From: Neoceratodus forsteri
Taxonomy: Eukaryota; Chordata; Ceratodontiformes; Ceratodontidae
DNA: 64,000 nt
Assembly: GCA_016271365.2 (NCBI GenBank)
Contig: CM057452.1
Coordinates: 830,086,001 to 830,150,000 of the forward strand
Direction of reading: 5' to 3'
A program made the position numbers and the translations under genes. Numbering within the stretch: the first letter of the stretch is position 1; every line of letters begins with the position of its first letter. The notes below the pieces were generated by a model. That model was not told where the DNA came from, ran no database searches, and worked only from the letters and a program-made list of their open reading frames with translations. This document shows, piece by piece, positions 44,101-54,734 of this stretch.

Positions 44101-44395
44101 AGGGCACAGCCTTAGATTGGAGGGGGGATGATGTAGGACAGAAATGAGAAGACACTTTTTCATGGAGAGGATTGTGGCAGAATGGAATTCTCTACCGGAG
44201 GAGGTGGTAGCCTCTAAAACAGTGGGTAGTTTCAAAAGGGGATGGGACAAGGTGGGGGGGTAACTGGAAAGGGGAGGGGGGTCAGGCAGCTGCAAGATGA
44301 GGGTGCTAGCTGCACACTCGAGCAGACTTGATAGACCAGGTGGCCTATTTCTGCTGGCAAATTCATGTGTTCGTAAGTACACCACTTACTAGTGT

Positions 44396-47300
44396 TATTT
44401 ATTTATTTTATTTATTTATGTTTTTTGGTAACCAGGTGAGCAAACTGATCCAAAGGACCATTTTTAGTTGCAACCCAGGCCATACAGCAGCACAGACAAT
44501 AGGTACACGCTATAATATAGTAGGTACTGTATATATAATCGATCAATCTTTATCAATCTTTATGTAGCCAGGTGTAACTCCATTGAGCAAGCTAATTTTC
44601 AAGGAGGACCTGGTAGGTACAGAATAAATAATACAGTAGCACAATAGAATATATAGCACAAATGGGCATAGTAATACAATACATAGCAGTAAAAACAAGT
44701 TACAAGGATAAATCAATGAGGCCCAGTCTTAAGGTGAAGCCTCATCCCAGTAAACAGTAAAGTAGAGAGGTAGAAGCAAGTCAGCATCAATGTGCCAAAC
44801 CAGTGATTTTAGACACTGATAGCTCCACTAGAGCAGAGTTAACGCTAGTGCCAGTGCAAGCTGGGATCTCAGCAGCAAGTAGAAAGCAAGGATGAATCCA
44901 GGAACATGGCTTAGGGTAATTCTAATGAGAGGATAGAATGTATAGGTGGTTGACTGTAAGAATACAATAAGTACGGTGGTATCAGAAACCATGATACATA
45001 AGCATCATATCTTATAATAGGGGTTAAGGACATAAAAACAAGTTCATGACAAAAAAAGCAGCACTTTTCTGCATGCAGAAAACTAGGACATACAGTTACA
45101 GCAAATCAAGACATCATTCAGCCAGTCTCAGGTTTATAATACAGCGCATAAGCAATTACACTATAGCAATCAGCATTTTCACAATGGAGTCAAAAACATG
45201 TCAGTTGTTTATGTAGTAGCCAGTACTTGGGAAGTAAGGCAAATGGTACACTGGGCCTCAAAGGTGGATTTCTGGTGACAGTGTTTCCAAGGGAGCAGGC
45301 ACAGGTGGCCTGAGACATGAGCCAATCTCTTAGCTTTGATTTGAAGGACTGATGAGAGGGTAACATATGGATAGCAGGAGGTATTCTGTTCCAGAGGTAG
45401 GGGGGAGCAGAGACAGAGAAAGCCTTGCTCCCCATGACAGTAGATTCAAGGGCAACTACTGGGGGGGGAATGGAAGAGACCCTGAGACAGCAAGTTACCA
45501 CCCTGTTGGTGAGAAGTGAGGAGTACAGGGACTTATGTGAGTTTCTGAGAGAGGTGTAGACTAGACAGCCCATAGCATATTCAAAACAGCCCTGCAGAGA
45601 GAGCCAGCCTAAGGACTGATATAGAGATCAGTGATGAGTGGAGGAAGGGACCTGAAGGGCAAAGTGACAGATAGAGTTGTATGTGATATTTAGATGAGAA
45701 AGAAGTAAGGAAGACATGGAGGAGAACACTGGGGAGCAATAGTCAAGTAGCAGCAGTAGATTTCCCTGGGCAATTGCAAGATGAGCCTCTGGGGTCAGGA
45801 GGTGGTTAACACAGTAGGCTACCCCCAGCTTCTGTTGGACTCTCTTCATAGTGTTAGAAATGTGGTCATTGTAGGTAAAGGAGAGATCAAGAGTCACTCC
45901 TAGGTATTTGAAGGATACAGTGTCAAGAGAAGGGCCTTCAGGGGCGACTATGTGTAATGAAGCTTTTGATTTCATGGTCTTAGCAAGGTACGGCTTGGAG
46001 CCAAAGAGCATGGCCTTTGTTTCTTTCTCTTTTACAAGAAGTTGTTGGAGAGGAACCAATGTTGAGCTGATCCATAGTTTGTAGTGAGTGTAGAACATAT
46101 AGATTCAAAACACTTGGCATTATGGTAGATGAGGTCATCAGTGTAGAGGAGCACATTATAATTTATTTATTTCTGCAGGAAGATCATTTATGAACAGTGA
46201 GAATAATAGTGGCCCCAGTATGGATCCCTGGGGGACACAAGTATGGCTGGGTAATGCAGCAGAGGTATCTGTTAGCAAGGTATCTGCTAAACCAAGTGGT
46301 GGCATCCGGGGAGCAGCCTAGGTTTAGCAAGGTGGATTGGAGAAAGTGGTGATCAACAAGGTCAAAGGCCTTTGATAGGTCCACAAACACCTAACCTGTG
46401 GCCATACCCATGTCCGTGTTTCTAAGGACATGGTTGGAGAAAAGGGCCAAGATTGAAGAGGTGCTGTGGTGTTTGCAGAAGCCATGTTAAAGGGGGTTCA
46501 GGAGAGTGTACTTATCTAGGTGCTCAGATAGCTTAGCTTAGATGTGGGAGGAGGGGAGAGGGGATGGTAGTTTTCCACAGCAGCAGGGTCACCGGATTTG
46601 GAAATAGGCACTATGTGCACATGTTTCCATGAGTCAGGCATAGTAGATGATGAGAGAACAAGGTTAAATATGTGGGTCAGTGGTTTTACAAGAGCAGGGA
46701 AGAGGAATTTCAGAAAGGTGGGATACAGACCATTGCTGCCTGGGCTGCCCCTGGTGGGTAGCGTCTTTAGGAGTTTGCCAGTGACACTATGGTTGCTGGC
46801 TCTGAAACAAAAGACAGGGCTTGAAGTCTGGGGGCAGCATGGCTGTTTTTTCTGGGTAGAGGGAGGCTGTGGAGGGAGTTTACTGGTGTAGGTGGTAAGG
46901 TCAGTGAACATTCTATTGAAGATATCAGCAATCTTGCTTGGGTCAGTAATGGGACCAGAGGGGGGAGGTAAGTTCTGTTATTTGTTTATTTGATTTTGAG
47001 TTGAGGAGGGTGCTAACTGAGGCCTAGAAACTGGGGGGGTTGCCAAGAGACTCGTTTTGTAGGTTGGTGTAGTATGTACACTTGAGTGACTTCACAGCCT
47101 GCTTGCAAGAGTTATGAAGTTGCCTGTATGCATTCCATAATTGGGGAAGGGGGATGACTTGAAGGCTTGCCAGGTTTTGTCCCTTACTTTCATTTGGGCC
47201 AGAAGTTCATTTGATAGCCAATGGGTGTTACCACCTTTAACCCCCTCCTGGTGGTGATAGGGAAGTATTTGTCCTGAAGGTTGTGAAGAGCTTCCATAAA

Positions 47301-47560
47301 AAGCGTCACTGCCATGGAGACATCTTTAAGTTGGTAGAGTGAGGACCAGTTCATGGCCCAAGCATCCCTTAGCACTAAGTCAGAATCCTGGGATTTGAAT
47401 TTTCTAAAAGATAGCAATTTGTGGGGAGGACGTATTGATTTGGTGGTTAGAGTGTTATACATAGGGATGTGGTCACTGATAGAGTCAGCCATAGTGCCTG
47501 CTTGGAGGACTAGATTCGCACAGTTTGTGGCTATCCAGTCGAGGGTGTACTGTTAAGCAA
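44396..47560 (-). mobile_element. LINE of the Rex/L2-like group, 5'-truncated
   Basis: Minus strand. It begins near 47556 with TLDWIATN and SDHIPMYN (end of the endonuclease), then AMNWSSLYQL. RT pieces are SWKHVHIVPISKSGD and AAVENYHPLS (46516-46911), then MFVDLSKAFDLVDHHFLQST with FSRYLANR (46184-46390), then FKYLGVTLDLSFTYNDHI and LLLDYCSPVFSS (45628-46098), and the C-terminal SKAFSVSAPPYLWNRIPPAI (45190-45573). The Y-A-D-D block falls in a disrupted stretch near 46110-46180. A long 3' untranslated region runs to a TAAA-type tail (minus strand of 44396-44422). The exact clade is uncertain. Confidence 0.8.
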
Positions 47561-47997
47561 CAGTACTAGATCCCTGTGAAGAACAGTTACTTACCATAAC
47601 AGAAGACTTTTGGGAGAATTTCTTCCATTGGGCCAGAACTTTGGGACTGTAAACTATTGGCATCAGGACCACTCAGAAACTTTTTCTAGCTGAGGGCCAC
47701 CTATGATGATGATGTGCAACATCAGCACTTATACAACATGGGTGATACCATTGCACCTCAGTTCCTTGCGAGAGACAAGTTTGGAAGGCCTCTTACCATG
47801 AAGAACTAGGAGACCTGACTAGTACCCGTCACACAAAGAGAAGCATGGGACTGGGCAATGACAGACATAAGGCACTTATGGGCACCCAGACAAGGTAGGG
47901 GACAACTACCAGCAAATACTTCATAACAGAAAGGGAGATGGAGGGCGGGTTCACTGTGGCCCAATGGAGAAGAGTCTTTTGAAGATCTACTGTTATG
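47560..47997. other. Unassigned sequence between LINE and Harbinger-like element
   Basis: No motif or repeat was recognised. Confidence 0.45.
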
Positions 47998-48452
47998 GGG
48001 CCTTATTTACGAATGTGTGGGAATTGCACTGAAAGCAGATGTAGCGGCTATATGCCCATATGTGCCATGTAGGATGGCACTGCATGTCCACATTCACAAA
48101 GGAGCACATGCACACAATGCTGAGGGCATTGCCCACAGACGCATGCAGAGGTGCATGGGGGAGGGCCAGATGGAGGCTGGGAATGTGACTACACCCTGTG
48201 ACACCACCATATATGGACAACTGCACCGCTGTATGCTCACACTGGAAGTGAATGCCAAAATGGACTACAACGGCAGTGGTACAACTCTTGTAGGCATGGT
48301 GGCTGCAGAATGTCAGCCCAAAAGCCAGGACCCCCAAGTGGAAGGGGATGGCCACAGGGACAGAGGAGCACCCAGCATGTTGACCTCCACTGCCCGACCC
48401 AGGTAGACCAATTTCACTGGGCCACAGGTGGCCATCTTGGTCACCAGCATAC

Positions 48453-48692
48453 ATGCCCACAATGCTGCACCATTATGAGGTGGATTCGCTAAAGGTCCCC
48501 GCCAAAATGAAGGCATACTTGTGGCTTCACATTCAGGTGGAGTTCAACACTGTAGGGCCAGAGGCACTCACTCTGAGTGCCATAAAGCACAAGTGGTGTG
48601 ACCTGTGGCCCACCATGAAGTACAAGCTGGCAGCCACCAGTCACTCTCAGTCAGCCACTGGTGGCAGCCCCCCGCCAAGGAGCCAGTCCTGA
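48453..48692 (+). pseudogene. Myb/SANT-like DNA-binding domain (Harbinger accessory type)
   Basis: An open piece with KVPAKMKAYLWLHIQVEFNT, then VGPEALTLSAIKHKWCDLWP and YKLAATSHSQSATGGSPPP. The spaced Trp residues, the x-H-K-W-C-D-L block and the following Lys-rich helix with T-G-G-x-P-P-P are characteristic of the NAIF1/Harbinger Myb-like proteins that recruit the transposase to DNA. In another frame the sequence continues KEPVLSPIKKVVVETI, the usual sequel, so a frameshift lies near 48670. First-helix residues are degenerate. Confidence 0.65.
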
Positions 48693-49439
48693 GCCCCATC
48701 AAGAAGGTAGTAGTGGAGACTATCTCCGACATGGTCCACCACAGCGAAGACATGGTCATAAACACACTGGCAGGTATGTGGGGCACCCAGGATTGCATAG
48801 GATGCCTGTGTGGCCACAGTGACAATGTTAACCACCCTGTGATTCATCCCACAGACACAGTCCAGCAGACAATGGGATCAGCAAGGAACACCACACCAGA
48901 GGAGCCCCCCAGGGAGCACACATCTATGGGTGGTATGTAGCATATAAGGGATGCCATGCCAGTAGTGGGACCCAGTGCAGTAGCAATGTCTATACTAATC
49001 ACCCGCCACTACGCCCACAGCTATACAGTGGGACCAGGCCAGGATGATGGATGGGGACAGTGTGCCACCCTGGGAAGCAGGACCAAGGCCAGGGGACACA
49101 ATGGAGAGAGCAGGTGACTCCCCACAACAGCCATCCTGTGCCAACACCCCCCCACACACATATGTGCCACAACACCACCACAGGGCACACCAGCGTGCTC
49201 AGGTGGGTATGCGGCATTGGACAGCCTGGGCTATACCCTGCTTCTCTAAGGCAACACCTCTGCAATGATGTCTGCAGGCACAGGTGCACAGCACAGCATG
49301 CCTGACAGGCAAGTGTCCCCCCACAATGGCGAGGAGGAGGAGGACCCAGACAGACAGATGCCACAGTATGGCAGGCACAACATGGGGGCAGGTGTGTCAC
49401 CGGCCAATTACCACAACCTGTGACAGCTCAAACGTGACT

Positions 49440-49640
49440 GGCTGGCGGCACAGCAGGACACCACAGGGGCACTGCATGACCTAACCGAGAAGGTGAGAGT
49501 CATGCACCAAGGCATCAACAGGATCAGTGACATGCTGGAGATGCTGGAGGAGAGCATACAGCCAGTGTGTGTTGCCCCATGGCCACACAGGCTAGCCAAA
49601 TGGGTGGGGCAGCAGAAAGCCCAGTACAGAATATGGTAGG
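49440..49640 (+). pseudogene. C-terminal coiled-coil remnant of the Myb-like protein
   Basis: The plus strand reads QQDTTGALHDLTEKVRVMHQ, then GINRISDMLEMLEESIQP, a heptad-like amphipathic stretch of about 40 residues. Myb-like accessory proteins commonly end in such a helix. The assignment rests on position downstream of 48453-48692 and on the heptad pattern. Confidence 0.45.
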
Positions 49641-50627
49641 TACATGTGGTGCCCAGATGGACCCCAGACAGGGCATGGTGCCGGTGCAAGGCAGACCACA
49701 ATGGGCCACCAGGAGTACAGGGGACATGACAACGGGATGACACCTGGGGACTAGGGCAGAACAAGGGACCCAGCAGCAGTGAGTACCACCCCACAAAGGG
49801 GTCTGCCCATGCATGGTGTGCCACAGGGGTGGAACATCTAGCACAACACTAAACACTGCACAGAAAACCCCAATATGCACTAGATAGTGCTCAACAGTGG
49901 TCACACTGCGTTACACAAGCATCACACATGTCCATACACACCCCACACAGGACCCCACATGCACCACACAGAACCATATGGCTCCCATATCCCCTCCCCC
50001 ACCACCACCATATATGCTCCATGGTCCTCACACCGGGCCACACCTGGGACTGATCAGGACCCCACATGCATCACCGAACACCCCCCCAACACATGAGCCC
50101 ATGGGTATCCCACTGGGTATCATCCCTGGGAACACACGTGCATGCAAAGGACTAGGGATAGGCAGGTACTAAAATACTCAACTACCAAGACAACCTGCAG
50201 ATACCCCAAAAGTACCTGAAAAAAACCCAGATGAAAAGCGAATAGTCAAGGTGGATCGGGTAGTCACTATTTAACCCATTCTACTACAGAACTACCCAAA
50301 CCTGACTATAACAAAAATCATGTAAATGCTGTTTTTATGGAGACTGTTACACTGTCTGTTAGGTGCCCCTATCCATTACACCCATGGGAGCATTGCTGGG
50401 GCAGGTACGAGAGGCGCAGCTGCTCTAAGTCAGCCTGCAGCTGTTTCCAAAAATTATTCCTATGGTGGGCATTGCTGAGGCAAGTATGAGAGGTGCAGCT
50501 GCTGTGAGTGAGCCTGCTGCTGTTTCAAAAAATTATACCCATGACGGACACTGCTGAGGTAGGTACAAGAGGTGCAGCAGCTATGAGTGAGCCTGCTGCT
50601 GTTTCAAAAAGATTAAACCCACTGGCC

Positions 50628-51265
50628 CAGTGGTGTGTAGGGCTAAGGCATCATGCCTCACCTCCTGCCATGCCAGTGACCCATGTTTGCTTTTCACACC
50701 TTTTTCATGTGCAGTACTATTGTGGGATTTTGCAGTACTTGATGGTGTCAGAAGAAAACAATCTATGTTTGTCTGGGAAGACTGCAAGGACACATCACGT
50801 GATTCAGTGCCAGTTCCTGCTTGCAGTTCAGGTGTTCGTGAGTCGCCGGGGTTGGCCAGGGAGGAAGAGGACTGAGCATCTGGAGGACACCTCTCGTCAC
50901 CTGGGGAGGGAGATTTGACAGTCCTGCCAAATGACTGCCCCCAGGTGGAGGCCTGAGGGTAGAACAGGATGTCAAAGAAGGGTGGGTGCTGCGGGACTCC
51001 GCAGCATGCATATGCCTCCAAGTACGCGTTAACATGTCTCACCCCAGCAATAGGGAGAAACAGGTGAAAATGGTGGAAGACACCTCATGGCAGTGAGATG
51101 ACAATCAACCCCCAGCAGGCTTTGCACCTGTGGCCGGGCAGCCAGGTCCTGTGGCTAAAACCACATAGTGAGGTAAGATCCCAAAGGAGCTGGGTAACGG
51201 GGCTGAGGGGGTTGATTAGATGGGGGCCATCCAGGGAGACGAGGAGGATAAAGTATGGATAAAAA
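50628..51265 (+). mobile_element. SINE-like retroposon copy 3, itself interrupted
   Basis: The head CTGGCCCAGTGGTGTGTAGG and CCATGCCAGTGACCCATGTTT (50628-50687) match the heads of the copies at 13.7-14.2 kb and 23.9 kb. The body resumes at about 50836 with TTCGTGAGTCGCCGGGG and GACTGAGCATCTGGAGGAC, which matches 23950-24010. It ends GAGGATAAAGTATGGATAAAAA near 51262. Between head and body lies a 145-bp segment also present at 53690-53832. Confidence 0.75.
50688..50834 (-). other. hAT coding fragment inside SINE copy 3
   Basis: The segment from CTTTTCACACCTTTTTCATG to GCTTGCAGTTCA is nearly identical to 53690-53832 of the hAT 2 transposase region. Minus-strand translation reads SSQTNIDCFLLTPSSTAKSH and HEKGVKS; the 53.7-kb copy reads the same with a small deletion. 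Boundaries coincide with the SINE head/body break on both sides. No terminal inverted repeats are seen. Confidence 0.8.
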
Positions 51266-51749
51266 GAAACGATCATACCCATGGCAGGCATTGCTGAGAT
51301 AGATACAAGAGACACAGCTACAATTAGTAAGCCTGCTGCTGTTTCCAAAAATTGTACCCATGGTGGGGATTGCTGAGGCAGGTACGAGAGGTGCAGAATC
51401 TCTTAGCGAGTCTGCTGCTGTGTCCGTAAATTATAGCCATGGCAGGCATTTCTGAGGTAGGTATGAGAGGCACAGCTGCTGTGATTGAGCCTGCTGCTGT
51501 TTTAAAAAAATTATACCCTTGGCTGGCATTGTTGAGGTAGGTACAAGAGGCATAGCTGCTGTGATTGAGCCTACTGCTGTTTTAAAAAATTATACACATG
51601 GTGGGCATTGATCAAACTTACATAATACAAACTGACGACTGACAAAAGAAAACTAAGAGTAGTATTAGTGTTGCACATATGGTTGGCATGGTGGCAGTGG
51701 TGATGGTTCCATTTGTTTCGTACACAACCTAGTCATCATATGTAGTATT

Positions 51750-53700
51750 TTTGATTTATTTATTGAATTTTGTTGACCCAGTAGGCCCACTGAGACTAGA
51801 ATCACTGTTTGCAGGCTGTTGTTCATTTTCAGGGTCAGACTCGCATAAATCAGTGTTTGTGAAAGTTGGGAAATTGTCAGCATTCATTTTGAGAAATGTA
51901 AGCCATTCCACATTTGCAGAACTTAGCAGTGTTTTGTAATCAGTCACTATTGCTCCAGCTGCACTAAATATGTGTTCTGAATATACGCTTGAAGGTGAAC
52001 AATTGAGGTACATTACTGCAAGCTTTGCTAGATTTGGCTATATTGTTCTCTTTTGTTTACAACAAAGTGATGGATCTTCCTCGAGACCAATCACAGTATG
52101 GTCTGCAAAGTACTCCAGGGTCATTGTGCTGTGCAAGATGGTTACCAGTCTGGCAGATGAACCTGCTGCACTTTCTTTACGGGATATCCATCCATGTTGT
52201 TGAAGGTCCTCAGAAGTGATTTGCTTTTCTGACCCTGTATATAGGATGCTTAAGAAGAAGTAGCTGTACATGTCCTTTCCCTCGCTGATGACACTGCTGA
52301 CTGTGAAGAATAGATAGACGTGCTATTGTCTATGTCCAGAGGCACACTGTGATGGTTCGGCAGGGTTTGACTGCTGTGCATCAGTTAATGGTGTTTGTAG
52401 GGCAGTGTCACATTTGGTTAGCAGAAGATCTCTCCAGTACTCAATGTCTTGCTCTGAAGGAAGGATGGCCTCAATGTTCCACTTGAAGTGGGGATCCAGC
52501 GACATAGCCAACATGTAGGTGTCATTCTTAAACATGTAATTTATTCTCTGATCAGTCAACAGTCTGAGACTCAAGTCATCTGCCAACATAAGAGCAGTGT
52601 TATCATCTTTTGACTGAAAGTCTTTCTTTATGTCATCAAGGAAAATGTGAAGAAATCTGATTTGAGGAAGAATTTGGCTCAGAGTTGCACTGTATGCATT
52701 GACATCACATGTGGCAGACTCAAATGGCTCCAATGTTGTGATCAAAAATTCCAGTAGAGTCCAGCTGCTGGAGCTGAACATGATGTTTACTTTTCCTATT
52801 TGATTCTGCATGGTGTAGTCATGCACAGAATTTTTTTTCTGTTCAAGAAGCCTTTCCGACATATAAAATGTTGAATTCTAGCAGGCTGGAACTTTCTGCT
52901 TTAATGTGTGCAAGAGTAAGTTGCTTAACCTCTGCAGCCCCAGCGCAATTTTTTTGAGCTTTCACAGAGTGGCTGAAATGCCCATGTATTTTCCTAGCAA
53001 GACCTAAAAGTTTTTCACATCACCTTTTCCATTTAAGAAACCACGGATGAGAAGATTTAAACAATGTGCAAAACAAGGTATGTGTAGGTAGTTGCCACCT
53101 CCAACAGCATTGACTATCTTGGCACCATTATCTGATACTGTATACCCTGGAGATGAGGAATACAGAGTAAGCCATTTCTGGAATTCATTTTGCAGCTTCT
53201 GCAAAACAGTCACAGCAGTGTGGTTTTCTTCAAAAGTGGCAACACTTAATACAGCCTGCTTCCTACTACTTATGACAGTGTGGGAATTATTACTTTATGA
53301 CTGAAAGCTTGCCCAATGAGCTGTAGCAGTTATACAGTCAATTATTTTGTTGCTGGTCCATATATCTATGGTTATGTAAACCTGCTGCACCTCAGAGAGT
53401 TTCAGCTGCTTGGTGACCACACTACACATCAAGTCATACAGCTGTGGAACAGTCTTTTCGAGAAATATGTAGGACAGGGAACAGTGCACCGTGGTTCTGT
53501 CTGGTTGATGAACTAGAGGAAACCTTTCTGGGCAACAAAAGGGAGTAGATAATCAGCAAACAGCTCTGCAATGACTCTATTTAACAGCTGGCCATGCTGG
53601 ATGCTTGTGGGTAAATTTTTATGTCCTCACAACACTTTCTTTTAATGTTAGTTGACGAGAGTGATGAGATATTTTTAATTGTGGGGGACTGTACTTTTCA
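51750..53700 (-). pseudogene. hAT transposase, catalytic and C-terminal dimerisation regions
   Basis: From the 5' side: YITIDIWTSNKIIDCITATA (about 53310-53375, the region of the first catalytic Asp), then YTVSDNGAKIVNAVGG and IPCFAHCLNLLI (53004-53213; the D-N-G-A block and the C-x-x-H block of the hAT insertion domain). Next come WTLLEFLITTLEPFESAT and LAMSLDPHFKWNI (52323-52862), and finally SSVYSEHIFSAAGAIVTD with VEWLTFLKMN (51756-52013), the hATC dimerisation signature. All main blocks of the family are present and in order. Several frameshifts and stops split them, so no active protein can be made from this copy. Confidence 0.9.
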
Positions 53701-53939
53701 CACCTTTTTCATGTGCAGTACTATTGTGGGATTTTGCAGTACTTGATGGCGTCAGAAGAAAACAGTCTGTTTGTCTGGGAAGACTGCAAGGGCTCATCAG
53801 GTGATTCAGTGTCAGTTCCTGCTTGCAGTTCATTGTCACTATGATCACCGTCACCATGACCTCCACTGCTGCCCATACCAACCACACTATCCCTTGCCCT
53901 GCCCCACTCAATTGAGTATTTTGCCTTTGCACGTCATAT

Positions 53940-54060
53940 CATTACTGATGTTCCAAAATGTCCCACTTTGCCACCATGACATACACTTTTTGTACAAACT
54001 GCATGCAGCTCGAGTGGTCTGCAGGGTTAATATAAAAAAAATTCCATCCTAAAGATTTAC
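53940..54060 (-). pseudogene. Degenerate BED finger of hAT 2
   Basis: Minus-strand translation reads KSLGWNFFYINPADHSSCMQ, parallel to KSLVWDFYVLDPSD at 0.9-1.0 kb. The second metal-binding Cys is lost (C-M-Q-F-V) and a frameshift follows before the His region. It is identified by comparison with the left hAT. Confidence 0.62.
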
Positions 54061-54538
54061 CCTTTTTGCTTTGTACTACGGTGCTTGGCACTATTTCTTA
54101 TACAGTCAAGGGACTTGGAGGAAACCCTATACTGCCATTTCCTTGTTCACATGAATTTTTCCCATTCATGATCATCTTATTCTTATGTTTAGCATATGAT
54201 TTTATTTTCTACACTTACCTCTCATGCAATACAGTGGCGTCCTCTCCAACCCCCTCAGCAAACCTAGTACTGACCTCAATGCCACAAGATTCAGAAGAAC
54301 TGGTAGTGCCATCATCATCAGGTGGGACATATCCTGGGCTATCCCATTCCCAGTCCCCACTATCACCTCTATTTTTATCAGCATTCACTGCCTCAGCATC
54401 TCAGGTTATGTTTCAGGAGCTTGCCTCCTCCTCCTTGCATGCTGCTTCAACAGCTGGAAGTCTCCTGGCACATGTGGCAAAATGTTCAGTACCTCTATGA
54501 GTAACTCCTGCTAGTTCTTTCAGAAAATCTGTATCATT

Positions 54539-54727
54539 TCATTGACTCCGTGGTTTAGGAGGACATTTAGTGCCAGTCCTGGTGATATTATTGTTATTAT
54601 TGTCACCATGTTCTTCATTAGTGCCAGGATTCATATTGTCCACATCATTTTCAGTTGCATGTGCACCAGCACAGTGGTTCCTTTTAGTAGACCTAGTCTG
54701 GGAAATACCAGATATAGTAAACACAGC
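54539..54727 (-). pseudogene. N-terminal segment of hAT 2 protein
   Basis: The ATG at 54725-54727 opens a 62-codon frame (MAVFTISGISQTRSTKRNHC, then an Asn/Gly/Asp-rich stretch). The start codon lies inside the first array unit (the ATGGCTTTCACT phrase read from the other strand). The same placement is seen in the left hAT. No domain is recognised in this segment. Confidence 0.45.
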
Positions 54728-54734
54728 CATGGCT

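Larger units (their letters stand above)
40010..44382 (+). mobile_element. CR1-clade LINE, nearly complete, inactivated
   Basis: The order is ORF1 remnants (about 40100-40900), the esterase domain (about 40890-41215), endonuclease (41530-42180), RT (42800-43630), C-terminal blocks (43650-44260) and a 3' end GGCCTATTTCTGCTGGCAAA with TTCATGTGTTCGTAAG (44340-44380). It is G-rich on the plus strand throughout, unlike the A-rich CR1 at 19-23 kb. Stops and shifts interrupt every domain. Confidence 0.9.
47998..49900 (+). mobile_element. Harbinger-like element remnant carrying a Myb/SANT gene
   Basis: It starts with GGGGCCTTATTTACGAATG, a terminus of the GGGCC...TTTA type seen in PIF/Harbinger elements. 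A Myb/SANT-like coding remnant follows at 48453-48700, and a downstream coiled-coil remnant at 49440-49610. Neither a matching right terminus nor a DDE transposase gene is visible. The region ends where the second hAT begins (50153), so the right end may be lost or too diverged. Harbinger elements typically encode a separate Myb-like DNA-binding partner, which fits. Confidence 0.5.
50380..51620. repeat. About 78-bp tandem array at the 3' side of hAT 2, split by a SINE
   Basis: Units contain TACCCATGGTGGGCATTGCT, GAGGTAGGTACAAGAGG and GAGCCTGCTGCTGTTT. Three lie at 50380-50625 and about four at 51270-51620. The SINE-like insert at 50628-51265 falls between AAAAAGATTAAACCCA and AAAGAAACGATCATACCCA, within one unit. 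Confidence 0.88.

Noticed and set aside
48999..50172. Long Cys/His/Pro-rich open frames on both strands
   Set aside because: Composition reflects CCACAC-rich low-complexity DNA; the frames on the two strands overlap and only the short coiled-coil remnant at 49440-49640 has support.
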